A DNA stretch of 64,000 nt from Corynebacterium pacaense (GTDB lineage: Bacteria > Actinomycetota > Actinomycetes > Mycobacteriales > Mycobacteriaceae): the NCBI RefSeq assembly GCF_900169525.1, contig NZ_LT821239.1, positions 828,708 to 892,707 of the forward strand, in the 5' to 3' direction. Position 1 is the stretch's first letter; every line of letters begins with the position of its first letter. The notes beneath the pieces are model-generated. The model searched no databases. It was given only the letters and a program-made list of their open reading frames with translations, and had not been told where the DNA came from. Position numbers and translations under genes: made by a program. Positions 36,020-52,195 of the stretch are shown here, in pieces.

Positions 36020-36058
36020 ATCCCGCTGGTTCCGCAAGGAGCCGGCGGGATAATTTTT
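36020..36058 (+). terminator. Rho-independent terminator after secE
   Basis: A 14-bp stem (ATCCCGCTGGTTCC with GGAGCCGGCGGGAT, two G-U pairs), GCAA tetraloop and TTTTT run. Confidence 0.92.
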
Positions 36059-36239
36059 ACCCCATCGCCTGAATCGACATCCGCCCCCGGCGGCCGGATG
36101 TGAGGCGTGCGTCCGGGCAGTAGCATGGACGGGAAGAGGACGATCACCACGGTGACCGCCATCCACGCCGCGGCGCCGCATGCACCATCGTGCCGGTGGG
36201 TATGGAGTTACAACACTAGAGGTTTGGAGAACACGGACA

Positions 36240-37163
36240 ATGAGCGAAGAGAACACCGACGGGTTCGCCGTCGAGGAGCAGCCGATTCAGGAAGCGGACC
36301 TGGAGATCGCAGAGACCGGGGACGCCGATCTCGTCGAGCCGACCGAGGAGACCGCCGAGGACGTGGTCGAGCTCGCAGAGGCAGTGGACGCAGAGCAGGC
36401 GGCGGACACCGTGGACGCAGCGGACTCGGGGGATGGAGTCGATGACGCCCCGGAGGTCACCGATCTCGCACAGGCGGCCGCCGCACTCGGTGACACCGAG
36501 GAGGATGACGCCGATGCCGAGTACCGCGCCCGGCTGCGCCAGTTCACCCGAGATCTCAAGAAGCAGCCCGGGGCCTGGTACATCATCCAGTGCTATTCCG
36601 GTTATGAGAACAAGGTCAAGGCCAACCTGGACATGCGCGCGCAGACCCTCGAGGTCGAGGATGACATCTACGATGTCGTCGTGCCGATCGAGCAGGTCAC
36701 CGAGATCCGTGACGGCAAGCGCAAGCTGATCAAGCGCAAGCTGCTGCCGGGCTACGTCCTCGTGCGCATGGACATGAATGATCGCGTTTGGTCCGTGGTG
36801 CGCGACACCCCCGGTGTGACCAGCTTCGTGGGCAACGAGGGAAATGCGACCCCGGTCAAGCACCGCGATGTGGCGAAGTTCCTCATGCCGCAGGAGCAGG
36901 CGGTCACCACCGGCGAGGCCGCCGCGGTGAACTCCGATGGTGAGCAGGTCGTGGCCATGCCCTCCGACACCGCCGCGCCCAAGCTCTCCGTGGACTTCCA
37001 GGTCGGCGAGGCCGTCACCATCCTCACCGGTGCCTTCGCGTCGGTATCCGCGACGATCTCCTCGATCGATGTGGACAACCAGAAGCTCGAGGCGCTGGTG
37101 TCCATCTTCGGGCGTGAGACCCCGGTCGACCTGAAGTTCGATCAGGTGGAGAAGGTCAGCTAA
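36240..37163 (+). CDS. nusG: Transcription termination/antitermination factor NusG
   Basis: 307 residues. The NGN domain begins at [17 protein letters not shown] (about 115) and the KOW domain lies near the C-terminus ([17 protein letters not shown], about 255-272). NusG binds RNA polymerase and links it to Rho or the ribosome. The first ~100 residues are a very acidic, A/E/D-rich extension, long even for actinobacteria, and probably disordered. ATG 36240. secE and nusG are separated by a strong terminator, so nusG has its own promoter in the 245-bp gap. Confidence 0.95.
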   Translation: MSEENTDGFAVEEQPIQEADLEIAETGDADLVEPTEETAEDVVELAEAVDAEQAADTVDAADSGDGVDDAPEVTDLAQAAAALGDTEEDDADAEYRARLRQFTRDLKKQPGAWYIIQCYSGYENKVKANLDMRAQTLEVEDDIYDVVVPIEQVTEIRDGKRKLIKRKLLPGYVLVRMDMNDRVWSVVRDTPGVTSFVGNEGNATPVKHRDVAKFLMPQEQAVTTGEAAAVNSDGEQVVAMPSDTAAPKLSVDFQVGEAVTILTGAFASVSATISSIDVDNQKLEALVSIFGRETPVDLKFDQVEKVS

Positions 37164-37183
37164 ACCGGAACACCGTGTTTCGT

Positions 37184-37223
37184 GGAGCCCCGTCGGATCC
37201 AGGCTTTGGATCGGCGGGGCTCC
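37184..37223 (+). terminator. Hairpin terminator after nusG
   Basis: A 16-bp interrupted stem (GGAGCCCCG with CGGGGCTCC, extended by GGATCC/GGATC pairing), loop AGGCTTT. Only a short, T-rich tail (ATTGTGT) follows. Confidence 0.7.
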
Positions 37224-37235
37224 ATTGTGTAGAGT
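37206..37235 (+). promoter_or_regulatory. Candidate rplK promoter
   Basis: TTGGAT (37206-37211) and TAGAGT (37230-37235) with an 18-bp spacer. The -35 side overlaps the right arm of the nusG terminator hairpin. It would leave a leader of about 160 nt before rplK. Confidence 0.45.
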
Positions 37236-37401
37236 TGATATCCGCGTGTTTTTCCAACGCGCATTCATACATTCATCCCCGGTGGCCCGGTTACACGAAG
37301 ACCCAATGAAAGTTGTTGGCAGTGGGACCGAGCATCCGGACGGTGCGGTGCGGGGTTTCATCGTCTCCACCACCACCGGTAACAAGGAAGCAGGGCAAAC
37401 G

Positions 37402-37833
37402 ATGGCTCCCAAGAAGAAGGTCTCCGGCCTTATCAAGCTCCAGATCCAGGCCGGACAGGCCAACCCGGCACCGCCGGTCGGTCCCGCACTGGGCGCCCAT
37501 GGTGTCAACATCATGGAATTCTGCAAGGCCTACAATGCCGCAACCGAGAACCAGCGCGGCAATGTGATCCCTGTCGAGATCACGGTCTATGAGGACCGTT
37601 CCTTCACTTTCAAGCTGAAGACCCCGCCCGCCGCGAAGCTGCTGCTCAAGGCTGCCGGCCTGCAGAAGGGTTCCGGGGTTCCGCACACCCAGAAGGTGGG
37701 CAAGGTCACCATCGCCCAGGTCCGCGAGATCGCCGAGACCAAGAAGGAAGACCTCAACGCACGCGACATCGACGCCGCTGCGAAGATCATCGCCGGTACC
37801 GCCCGTTCCATGGGCATCACCGTCGAGGGCTAG
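37402..37833 (+). CDS. rplK: 50S ribosomal protein L11
   Basis: 143 residues, normal length. [19 protein letters not shown] (residues 22-40) is the L11 signature, and the C-terminal RNA-binding domain ends SMGITVEG. L11 binds the GTPase centre of 23S rRNA and is needed for the stringent response through RelA/Rsh. ATG 37402 follows a long leader; upstream in-frame codons exist but do not resemble L11. rplA follows 65 bp later. Confidence 0.97.
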
Positions 37834-37898
37834 TTTTTAACCACCGTGGCAGGGCCAGCTCCGGCCCGCACCACAAATTCCTAGAAGGGGAATTTCCA

Positions 37899-38609
37899 AT
37901 GAGCAAGAAGTCAAAGGCATACCGCGAAGCGGTGGCCAAGGTCGATTCGACCCGCGAGTACAGCCCGATCGAGGCCGCTGCGCTGGTCAAGGAGACCGCA
38001 ACCAAGAACTATGACGCCTCCGTGGATGTTGCCATCCGCCTCGGCGTCGACCCCCGCAAGGCAGACCAGCTGGTCCGCGGCACCGTCTCCCTGCCCAACG
38101 GCACCGGTAAGACCGTCCGCGTCGCCGTCTTCGCCGCCGGCGAGAAGGCATCCGAGGCTGAGGCCGCGGGAGCCGATTTCGTGGGCACCGACGAGCTCGT
38201 CGAGCGTATCCAGGGCGGATGGACCGACTTCGACGTCGCCATCGCCACCCCGGATCAGATGGCCAAGATCGGCCGTATCGCGCGCGTGCTCGGCCCCCGT
38301 GGACTGATGCCGAACCCGAAGACCGGTACCGTGACCAACGATGTGGCCAAGGCCATCGAAGAGGTCAAGGGTGGCAAGATCTCCTTCCGCGTGGACAAGG
38401 CTTCGAACCTGCACGCCTCGATCGGCAAGGCATCCTTCGATGCCAAGGCCCTGGCTGAGAACTACGGAGCTCTCCTCGACGAGCTCCTGCGTCTGAAGCC
38501 CTCCTCCTCCAAGGGTATCTACCTGAAGAAGATCACCCTGTCCTCCACCACGGGCCCCGGCATCCCGGTTGATGCCCACGTGGTGAAGAACTACGCAGAG
38601 CAGGTCTAA
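37899..38609 (+). CDS. rplA: 50S ribosomal protein L1
   Basis: 236 residues. The signature [15 protein letters not shown] (about 131-145) and [15 protein letters not shown] near 50 define L1. L1 forms the mobile stalk of the ribosome and in many bacteria represses its own operon. Ribosome site AGAAGGGG lies before ATG 37899. The gene ends 6 bp before a 54-bp inverted repeat that includes its terminator. Confidence 0.97.
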   Translation: MSKKSKAYREAVAKVDSTREYSPIEAAALVKETATKNYDASVDVAIRLGVDPRKADQLVRGTVSLPNGTGKTVRVAVFAAGEKASEAEAAGADFVGTDELVERIQGGWTDFDVAIATPDQMAKIGRIARVLGPRGLMPNPKTGTVTNDVAKAIEEVKGGKISFRVDKASNLHASIGKASFDAKALAENYGALLDELLRLKPSSSKGIYLKKITLSSTTGPGIPVDAHVVKNYAEQV

Positions 38610-38615
38610 ACACAC

Positions 38616-38761
38616 GGGCTATACCCGTCCGGTTCTCCCCCTCCCGCAGAGTCACTGTGCGGGGCGGGGGAGTTTCGCTATTGTGGCGCCCATGCAGGAC
38701 TCCTATGCCCCGCCCCGCACAGTGACTCTGCGGGAGGGGGAGAACCGGACGGGTATAGCCC
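38616..38761. repeat. Perfect 54-bp inverted repeat with 38-bp spacer
   Basis: Left arm 38616-38669 and right arm 38708-38761 are exact reverse complements over all 54 bases; the match ends sharply on both sides. The spacer is 38670-38707. The left arm contains most of the rplA terminator stem, so the right arm is an inverted copy of it. Confidence 0.97.
38635..38675 (+). terminator. Terminator after rplA
   Basis: Stem CTCCCCCTCCCGCA with TGCGGGGCGGGGGAG (one bulge), loop GAGTCACTG, then TTT. It lies within the left half of the large inverted repeat. Confidence 0.75.
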
Positions 38762-38951
38762 ACCACCGCCGACGGTGGCGTCGTCAGGCGTCGGCACGTC
38801 CGCACCGACCTGCGGCTTGCTCCCGAGGGTGCGCCAAGCGGGGGATATGCCACCATCGATGGTGCTCTGCCGCGGAATCCCACCGGTGCCGCGGTCTCCG
38901 GGAGACGCGCAGCGACGGCGGTGAGGATGTGACCGTGCGTTACGGTTCCTC
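38762..38951. other. Spacer after the inverted repeat
   Basis: 190 bp, GC-rich, no gene seen. With the inverted repeat it makes a 342-bp gap between rplA and the FAD oxidoreductase gene. TGCGTTACGGTTCCTC just before the ATG may contain promoter elements of that gene. Confidence 0.35.
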
Positions 38952-40397
38952 ATGAGCAGGCGTGCGGCAATCGTCGGGTCCGGGCCCAACGGCCTGACCG
39001 CCGCGGCCCTCCTCGCCCGTGCGGGGTGGGAGGTCGACGTCTATGAACAGGCCGATGTGCCCGGCGGTGCCGGACGATCGTCGGATGTGCTCGGCCCTGG
39101 AACCATTGTCGATCTCGGGGCGGCGGGACATCCCTTCGGTATCGCCAGTCCCGCCTTCCGTGAGCTGGACCTCGCAGCGCACGGACTGGAGTGGAGGCAT
39201 TCGCGCTATCCCATGGCGCACCCACTGGACAACGGTGAGGTGGCGCTGCTGCACAGGGGTGTCGGGGACACCGCGCGGGGGTTGGGCGGTGATGGACGGG
39301 CGTGGCGTCTGCTGCATGCGGACCTGACCCGGCAGGTGGATCTCCACCTTGACAACCTCCTCGGACCGGTTCTCCGCGTTCCGCCGCACCCGCTGGCCCT
39401 GCTCGCCTTCGGACCACGGGCGCTTCCCCCTGCCCGCGCCCTGGCCACCGCGGCGTTCCGGGGCGAGCGGGCACGGGTGCTGTTCACCGGCAGCGCCGTG
39501 CACGCGATGGCCGCCCCGTCCACGCCGATGACCTCCGCCTTCGGCCTGCTCTTCGGCGCCCTCGGCATGAGCAGGGGATGGCCGGTCGCAGCGGGTGGCA
39601 CGCGGTCCGTTGTCGCCGCGCTGGAGGGGGCGCTCACCGCCCACGGTGGCCGCATCCACACCGGGCACGAGGTCGGTGATCTGCGGGAACTCTCCGGTGC
39701 CGACGCCGTGATCGTCAACATGACCCCACGCCAGGTACTGGGGCTCGGTGGCCTGGATGCGGTACCGCGGAGCATGTGGTCCTGGCGCTATGGCCCCGGC
39801 GCCCACAAACTCGACATCCTGCTTGACGGCCCGGTGCCCTGGGACAACCCCGCGGTCTCGGATGCCACCACCGTCCACGTCTGTGGAAGCACCGCGGAGA
39901 TCGACACCGCGGAGCGGCAGGCGGTGGCGGGGACGGTACCGGAGCGTCCCTTCGTGCTCCTGTGCCAGCAGCAGGTGGCCGATCCCTCGCGTTCGGCGGA
40001 TCCGCGGGAGCACGTGGTGTGGGCCTATGCGCACGTGCCGGCCGGCTCGGCGGATCCCCGGGTCAGGGATCGAATCATTGCGCAGATCGAGCGTTTCGCC
40101 CCCGGTTTCACCTCGCGGATCATCAGGGTGGTCGAGCACACCCCGCGGGATCTGGAGAGGTGGGACCCCAACCTCGTCGGCGGGGACGTCGCCGGCGGTG
40201 CCACCACTGGGATCCAGGCGGTGCGGCGCATGCCGGTGCGCCTGGGCGGGAACCTCTACATGGCCTCCGCCTCGTCTGCGCCGGGGGGAGGGGTCCACGG
40301 GATGCCAGGGTACTGGGCGGCGCGGGCGGTGCTCCAGGACGCCGCGGGATGGGGAGGCCCGCGCCTTGGGCCACCTCGACGGAATCGGCTGCATTAG
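38952..40397 (+). CDS. FAD-dependent oxidoreductase, phytoene-desaturase-like
   Basis: 481 residues. The FAD motif AAIVGSGPNGLTAAALLARAG begins at residue 5 (quoted: IVGSGPNGLTAAALLA), followed by the VYEQADVPGGAGRS Glu-arginine region, and GGNLYMASASSAPGGGVHGMPGYWAARAV-type sequence near the end (ASSAPGGGVHGMPGYWAA) is the second FAD contact of the CrtI/PYROXD2-like group. Substrate unknown; no carotenoid genes lie nearby. It and the next gene separate rplKA from rplJL. It starts after the inverted repeat and may be acquired or relocated. Confidence 0.82.
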   Translation: MSRRAAIVGSGPNGLTAAALLARAGWEVDVYEQADVPGGAGRSSDVLGPGTIVDLGAAGHPFGIASPAFRELDLAAHGLEWRHSRYPMAHPLDNGEVALLHRGVGDTARGLGGDGRAWRLLHADLTRQVDLHLDNLLGPVLRVPPHPLALLAFGPRALPPARALATAAFRGERARVLFTGSAVHAMAAPSTPMTSAFGLLFGALGMSRGWPVAAGGTRSVVAALEGALTAHGGRIHTGHEVGDLRELSGADAVIVNMTPRQVLGLGGLDAVPRSMWSWRYGPGAHKLDILLDGPVPWDNPAVSDATTVHVCGSTAEIDTAERQAVAGTVPERPFVLLCQQQVADPSRSADPREHVVWAYAHVPAGSADPRVRDRIIAQIERFAPGFTSRIIRVVEHTPRDLERWDPNLVGGDVAGGATTGIQAVRRMPVRLGGNLYMASASSAPGGGVHGMPGYWAARAVLQDAAGWGGPRLGPPRRNRLH

Positions 40398-40406
40398 GGT
40401 GGGGGC

Positions 40407-41027
40407 ATGAGTGAACACACTGTGCGGGCCTCCGCCCGGGTGGGCGTCGTGGTGCTCGCCGACATCTGGCGGCTGCAGCTCCAGGTCCAGGCGAGGGACA
40501 ACCAGCAGGACCAGGCTTTTCGACGCCGCCAACGGGCGGTGGACACCGTCCGGCGGGTACTCGACGGAACCGGCGTCCATTCCTTCGACGAGGTGCTCCG
40601 GGATGACCTCCACCATGATGGCGCCGTGGTGGCAACCTGGTCGATATCGGTCTCCGGTGGGATCACCGAGCAGACGGTCGTCCGGGAGATCACTGCGCGC
40701 CTGGCCGCAGAGCCCGATGTCCTCATCAGCGGCCCCGAGTGGGAACTGGCAGTGGCATCCCGTCGTCAGGCCCGGCTGCGTGCACTCGGCGAGGCCGCGG
40801 AGAAGGCGCGGGAGGATGCGGAGGCCATGGTCACCGTCCTGAGGCGGCGGCTGGGTCAGCTGATCAGAGTCGAGTCCGGTGACGGCTCGCGCAATTCCCC
40901 GATGATGCTGCGGACCGCGGTGGCGGCTGGTGCCGGCGAGATGCCAGGGCGCACCCTCGAGCTCGAGCTTGAACCGCCTGAGATCGATATCGATGCGGAG
41001 GCGACCGTGACCTATGAGGTGGTGTAG
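40407..41027 (+). CDS. SIMPL (DUF541) domain protein
   Basis: 206 residues. The pattern VRASARVGVVVLADIWRLQLQV, repeated paired-beta segments and the ARLRALGEAAEKAREDAEAM helix (about 121-140) followed by LGQLIRVESGD fit the SIMPL/DUF541 family. No clear signal peptide is seen, unlike many members, so it may be cytoplasmic. It begins 9 bp after the oxidoreductase stop, so the two form an operon of unknown role. Confidence 0.8.
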   Translation: MSEHTVRASARVGVVVLADIWRLQLQVQARDNQQDQAFRRRQRAVDTVRRVLDGTGVHSFDEVLRDDLHHDGAVVATWSISVSGGITEQTVVREITARLAAEPDVLISGPEWELAVASRRQARLRALGEAAEKAREDAEAMVTVLRRRLGQLIRVESGDGSRNSPMMLRTAVAAGAGEMPGRTLELELEPPEIDIDAEATVTYEVV

Positions 41028-41089
41028 CCGCGATTTGGTGTTCACCGGCCCTTCGCACTAAGGTGGTGTTTCGAAGTTTGAACAACCGG

Positions 41090-41262
41090 GTCCCGCATCC
41101 GGTTGAACTCAAGGTTCACCGAAGACCGTTGGTCATCCGCCTTCCGGCGGGTCGAAGGTTCCACATCAAATGGAACGGCCCACGCAGGAGACACTTGAAC
41201 GCCTTGGATTCCCTTCAATGTGGAATGTGATGCGCCCTGTGCTCTTGCACGGGGCTTTTTTC
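41090..41262 (+). promoter_or_regulatory. Ribosomal protein L10-type leader with attenuator
   Basis: The region before rplJ holds several stems (for example ATCCGCCTTCCGGCGGGT near 41137) and ends in a clear terminator hairpin 73 bp before rplJ. This layout is that of the L10 leader RNA, where the L10-L12 complex binds its own mRNA and adjusts read-through. The fold itself was not computed. Confidence 0.6.
41234..41261 (+). terminator. Attenuator hairpin upstream of rplJ
   Basis: A 9-bp stem (GCCCTGTGC with GCACGGGGC, one G-U pair), TCTT loop and TTTTTT run, inside the rplJ leader. Confidence 0.9.
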
Positions 41263-41334
41263 GTGGGTAGTCCAACCCGTGGAGAAGGCTCCGCGGATGA
41301 AGAAGATTACACATAGAGGAAAGGAGGCGAAGTA

Positions 41335-41850
41335 ATGGCAAACCCAAAGAACACAGCAGCTCTGGCCGAGCTCAAGAACCGTTTCGCTGAGACCGATGCA
41401 ATCGTGCTCACCGAATACCGCGGTCTCTCCGTGGCTCAGACCACCGAACTGCGTAAGGCACTGGGTGATGATGTCCAGTACTCCGTCGCCAAGAACACCC
41501 TTGTCAAGATTGCCGCCAAAGAGGCCGGCATTGAGGGCCTTGATGATCTCCTGACCGGTCCGACCGCTGTCGCCTTCATCAAGGGCGAGGCCGTCGACAC
41601 TGCAAAGGTGCTGAAGAAATTCGGCGGCGACAACAAGGCACTCGTAGTCAAGGGTGGCTACATGGACGGCAACGCACTGACCGCAGATCAGGTCAATGCG
41701 ATCGCCGAGCTGGACAACCGCGAGACCACTCTCGCGAAGCTTGCCGGCGCCATGAAGGGCAACTTGGCAAAGGCCGCTGGCCTGTTCAACGCCCCTGCTT
41801 CCCAGGTCGCACGCCTCGCAGCTGCGCTCCAGGAGAAGAAGGAAGCATAA
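41335..41850 (+). CDS. rplJ: 50S ribosomal protein L10
   Basis: 171 residues. N-terminal rRNA-binding domain with [20 protein letters not shown] (about 24-43) and [18 protein letters not shown], and a C-terminal helix that binds L7/L12 dimers. Ribosome site AAAGGAGG before ATG 41335. It forms the base of the ribosomal stalk and, with L12, is expected to regulate its own operon through the upstream leader. rplL follows 82 bp later. Confidence 0.97.
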   Translation: MANPKNTAALAELKNRFAETDAIVLTEYRGLSVAQTTELRKALGDDVQYSVAKNTLVKIAAKEAGIEGLDDLLTGPTAVAFIKGEAVDTAKVLKKFGGDNKALVVKGGYMDGNALTADQVNAIAELDNRETTLAKLAGAMKGNLAKAAGLFNAPASQVARLAAALQEKKEA

Positions 41851-41932
41851 AGTCGCCTCCCGGCGCACGACGTTTCAAACCACAATCATGTTTTCGGGAC
41901 TCAGGTAGTCCCGACAAGGAAAGGATGCCACC

Positions 41933-42319
41933 ATGGCTAAGCTCACCAAGGACGAGCTCATTGAGGCTTTCAAGGAAATGACCCTGATCGAGCTCTCCGA
42001 GTTCGTCAAGGAGTTCGAAGAGGTCTTCGAGGTCACCGCTGCCGCTCCGGTCGCTGTCGCCGCTGCAGGCGGTGCAGACGCAGGTGCTGGTGCCGCTGAG
42101 GAGAAGACCGAGTTCGACGTCGTCCTCGAGGATGCCGGCGCCAAGAAGATCGGCGTGATCAAGGCTGTCCGCGAGCTCGTCTCCGGCCTGGGCCTGAAGG
42201 AAGCCAAGGAGCTCGTCGAGTCCGCACCGAAGGCTATCATCGAGGGTGCAAGCAAGGACGACGCTGAGGCTGCAAAGGCAAAGCTCGAAGAGGCTGGCGC
42301 AAAGGTCACCCTCAAGTAG
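41933..42319 (+). CDS. rplL: 50S ribosomal protein L7/L12
   Basis: 128 residues. N-terminal dimerisation helices ([20 protein letters not shown]), an Ala/Gly-rich hinge (about 38-58) and the C-terminal factor-binding domain with [20 protein letters not shown] (about 74-93). It recruits EF-Tu and EF-G, both encoded downstream in this window. Ribosome site AAGGA is 10 bp before ATG 41933. A terminator follows. Confidence 0.97.
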   Translation: MAKLTKDELIEAFKEMTLIELSEFVKEFEEVFEVTAAAPVAVAAAGGADAGAGAAEEKTEFDVVLEDAGAKKIGVIKAVRELVSGLGLKEAKELVESAPKAIIEGASKDDAEAAKAKLEEAGAKVTLK

Positions 42320-42348
42320 GAATACCTCCTACCGCATTTTCGAGTCAA

Positions 42349-42385
42349 CCCCGTCACCGGATTCCGTTCCGGGAGGCGGGGTTTT
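42349..42385 (+). terminator. Terminator after rplL
   Basis: Stem CCCCGTC with GGCGGGG plus inner CCGG/CCGG pairing, then TTTT, 29 bp past the rplL stop. Confidence 0.8.
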
Positions 42386-42466
42386 CCCGTACCCTGACCG
42401 CGGAGCCCAGCCCGCCCGGCTCAGCTGGTGGCAGGGGGCGCGGGGCACTGCGGTAACATCGTCGTC

Positions 42467-43447
42467 ATGCTGCCCAAAACCAGGATCTTCTCCGCGCTGC
42501 TGCTCGGACTGGGCGTGGCACTGATTGTGTGGGGGTCCGTCGCCCCCCGTTTTGTGCACGCCGATGGCCGTCTCCCCGTCGATCTCGATGCGACCACCTA
42601 CACCCTCATCGATGACACGGTGCTGACCCGGCTCAACTCGGAACCCGGTGGGCGGGTGCTCGAGGTCCCGGTCAGTCATCAGATCCATTTCGAGGTCGTC
42701 GACCCCGTGGACGCCGAGCACGCCACCCTGCGGGTGGGGGACAGCTTCATGCGGGAGAGCTATCAGCAGGAGCAGGACCGCCTGATCTCCGCATCCATCG
42801 CGAGTCTTCGTGTCGAGCGCTTCAGCGGGGAGATCGTGTCCGAGGTCGTCCTCAGCGATCAGCTGGCATCGCCTCCTGCTACCTTCGACGCCGAGGGGAT
42901 CTATCTGAAGTTCCCCACCGACGCCCAGCCGACGACCTACCAGGTCCTCGACCCGGCGCTGCGAGCCACCCGCGCGGCCGACTTCATCGACTCCACCCGG
43001 ATCGAGGGGCGCGAGGTGATGCACTACCGGCAGACGATTGACAATGAGAATGTGGCCACTCTCTTCGCCGGCCCGCTCAACACCACCACCTTCACAGCCG
43101 AGGACGGGTCGACGAGCCAGGGATACCTCTTCCATAACGCAACCCGTGATTTCTGGGTGGATCAGAAGACGGGACTGATCGTGGACATGTCCGAGTCGAT
43201 CGATAACTTCTACGGCACACGGGACGGCCGTAAGGTTGACCAGGTCCTGCTTTTCGACGCCTCCCTTCCGCAGGATCAGGTCTCCACACTGGTCCAGCAG
43301 GCGGCGGATGTGCCGGACGGCAGCGTGGCCAGGACGGCCAACCTCATCGTTTTGATTCTCGGTGTGATTCTCGCGCTGATCGGAGCCGCCGGCAGTTTCG
43401 GGCTGTTCAGCAGGGCAAACGCGAAATCGACGGAGCGGAAACGCTGA
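42467..43447 (+). CDS. DUF3068 membrane protein
   Basis: 326 residues from ATG 42467, with TAACAT shortly upstream (probably leaderless). One N-terminal membrane segment (about 6-27), a large outer-face domain (30-285) and one C-terminal membrane segment (about 292-312) match DUF3068, an actinobacterial family sometimes annotated 'PorA family'. Function unknown. It is placed between rplL and rpoB, as in related corynebacteria. Confidence 0.85.
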   Translation: MLPKTRIFSALLLGLGVALIVWGSVAPRFVHADGRLPVDLDATTYTLIDDTVLTRLNSEPGGRVLEVPVSHQIHFEVVDPVDAEHATLRVGDSFMRESYQQEQDRLISASIASLRVERFSGEIVSEVVLSDQLASPPATFDAEGIYLKFPTDAQPTTYQVLDPALRATRAADFIDSTRIEGREVMHYRQTIDNENVATLFAGPLNTTTFTAEDGSTSQGYLFHNATRDFWVDQKTGLIVDMSESIDNFYGTRDGRKVDQVLLFDASLPQDQVSTLVQQAADVPDGSVARTANLIVLILGVILALIGAAGSFGLFSRANAKSTERKR

Positions 43448-43810
43448 ATCGGCCGCGGCGCGGGAACAGGAAGCGCCCGCGTCGGATTGCGCCGGGGGCG
43501 GGGTTGTTTGCTAGGGTGCCCATGTAACAGGGAATGACCGCCGATCGCGGTCGGGAGTTGACCCCTTTACTTTCATGCGCCTGTGGTATAGGCTGAGTCG
43601 TTGCGTTGGAATTCGTGGCTTTTTTGCGGTTCCGGATATGGGAGACCTTGCTCGAAATGGCTTGAAAAAGTCGATTTGACAAGGTCATTCAGTGCTATCT
43701 GGAGTAGGAAGCGAGCCACCACCATTCCACAGCAGACCAATTGCTCAAAATACCAGCGGATCTGTTGTTCGGTGAGGCCTTGACCAGCCCCTCGGACACT
43801 ACCGCGTGAG
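43448..43810. other. rpoB upstream region
   Basis: 363 bp without a gene. It holds two promoter-like sites: TTTACT (43565-43570) with TATAGG (43587-43592), 16-bp spacing, followed by the extension GGCT; and a TTGACA at 43676-43681 without a well-placed -10. The transcript from the first would carry a leader of more than 200 nt. Confidence 0.45.
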
Positions 43811-47308
<3,498 letters not shown>

Positions 47309-47398
47309 CAGACCGCTACAACCCACAAGCTCAAGTATTCAAGCCATACATCCTTCGGACGCCCGTACGGGCGGTACCGGAGGGAAAGGGAGTTTTAC

Positions 47399-51400
<4,002 letters not shown>

Positions 51401-51445
51401 AAAATGGTGGTCCTTCTCCGGTTCTGAGCAACTGGTCTGCTGGAA

Positions 51446-51496
51446 GCACAGGGCCCGGCGCCTTTCCTTGAAAAAGGAAGGTGCCGGGCCCTGTGC
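51446..51496. terminator. Long hairpin between rpoC and nrdG
   Basis: A 23-24 bp stem (GCACAGGGCCCGGC... with its partner, one bulge and one mismatch) around a GAAA loop. It has no T-run on either side. Placed between convergent genes, it probably ends both transcripts. Confidence 0.75.
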
Positions 51497-51535
51497 CATG
51501 TCCGGAACGTTGCTGTTCCGTCTGTGGAACACCAC

Positions 51536-52195
51536 CTAGGTGACCTGGAGATAGTTTCCGTAGGAGTCGACGCCGCGGGCGTTCTGGATCACCAGTTCAT
51601 GGCCACGCTCGGCTACCTCGGCGCGCAGCCGGGAAAGATGCCGGTCCACGATGCCACCGGGCCACACGGTGGTGCGGACCTGCACCGCCACCCCCGAGGA
51701 GCCGATGATATCGAGTGTTTCCCAGGCCGCGAGCGCGGCCCGCGGGGTGCATCCCGCGACGCCCGGCATGTCCCCGGGCAGTCCCTTGATATCCAGGCCG
51801 ATCCAGTCCGGCCTGGTGTCGGCGGTCTCGAGCAGCCCACGCATTCTCCGTGGTGCATAGCCACAAGTATGCAGGCCGACACTGAAACCGTGGTCGTGCG
51901 CGGCCGCGATCGCGGCCGGCAGGGCGGCGTGTGCGAGCGGCTCACCTCCGGTGATGACCAGGGCGTCGATAAGCTGTCTTCGTCTTTCCATCAGCTCAAG
52001 GGCCCGGGACATGGTCGATTCCCCCTCCCCGAATTCCTGGAGGCCGGGGTTGTGGCAGTAGACGCACCTCCACGGGCACCCCTGTGTGAACACGCTGACG
52101 GTCAGCCGGCCCGGCCAGTCGGTGGCGGAGAACGGGATGATTCCGGCCAGGGGCAGGTCATTGCACGAGGGACTCCGAGAAATACCTGCGTTCAT
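51536..52195 (-). CDS. nrdG: Anaerobic ribonucleoside-triphosphate reductase activating protein
   Basis: 219 residues from ATG 52195. Radical-SAM motif CPWRCVYC (C-x3-C-x2-C, about 40-47) binds the 4Fe-4S cluster; TGGEPL (about 83-88) contacts SAM. NrdG installs the glycyl radical in NrdD. Longer than the shortest NrdG types, it resembles the group paired with NrdD lacking an ATP cone. It overlaps the nrdD end by 38 bp, showing tight coupling. Confidence 0.92.
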   Translation of the reverse strand: MNAGISRSPSCNDLPLAGIIPFSATDWPGRLTVSVFTQGCPWRCVYCHNPGLQEFGEGESTMSRALELMERRRQLIDALVITGGEPLAHAALPAAIAAAHDHGFSVGLHTCGYAPRRMRGLLETADTRPDWIGLDIKGLPGDMPGVAGCTPRAALAAWETLDIIGSSGVAVQVRTTVWPGGIVDRHLSRLRAEVAERGHELVIQNARGVDSYGNYLQVT

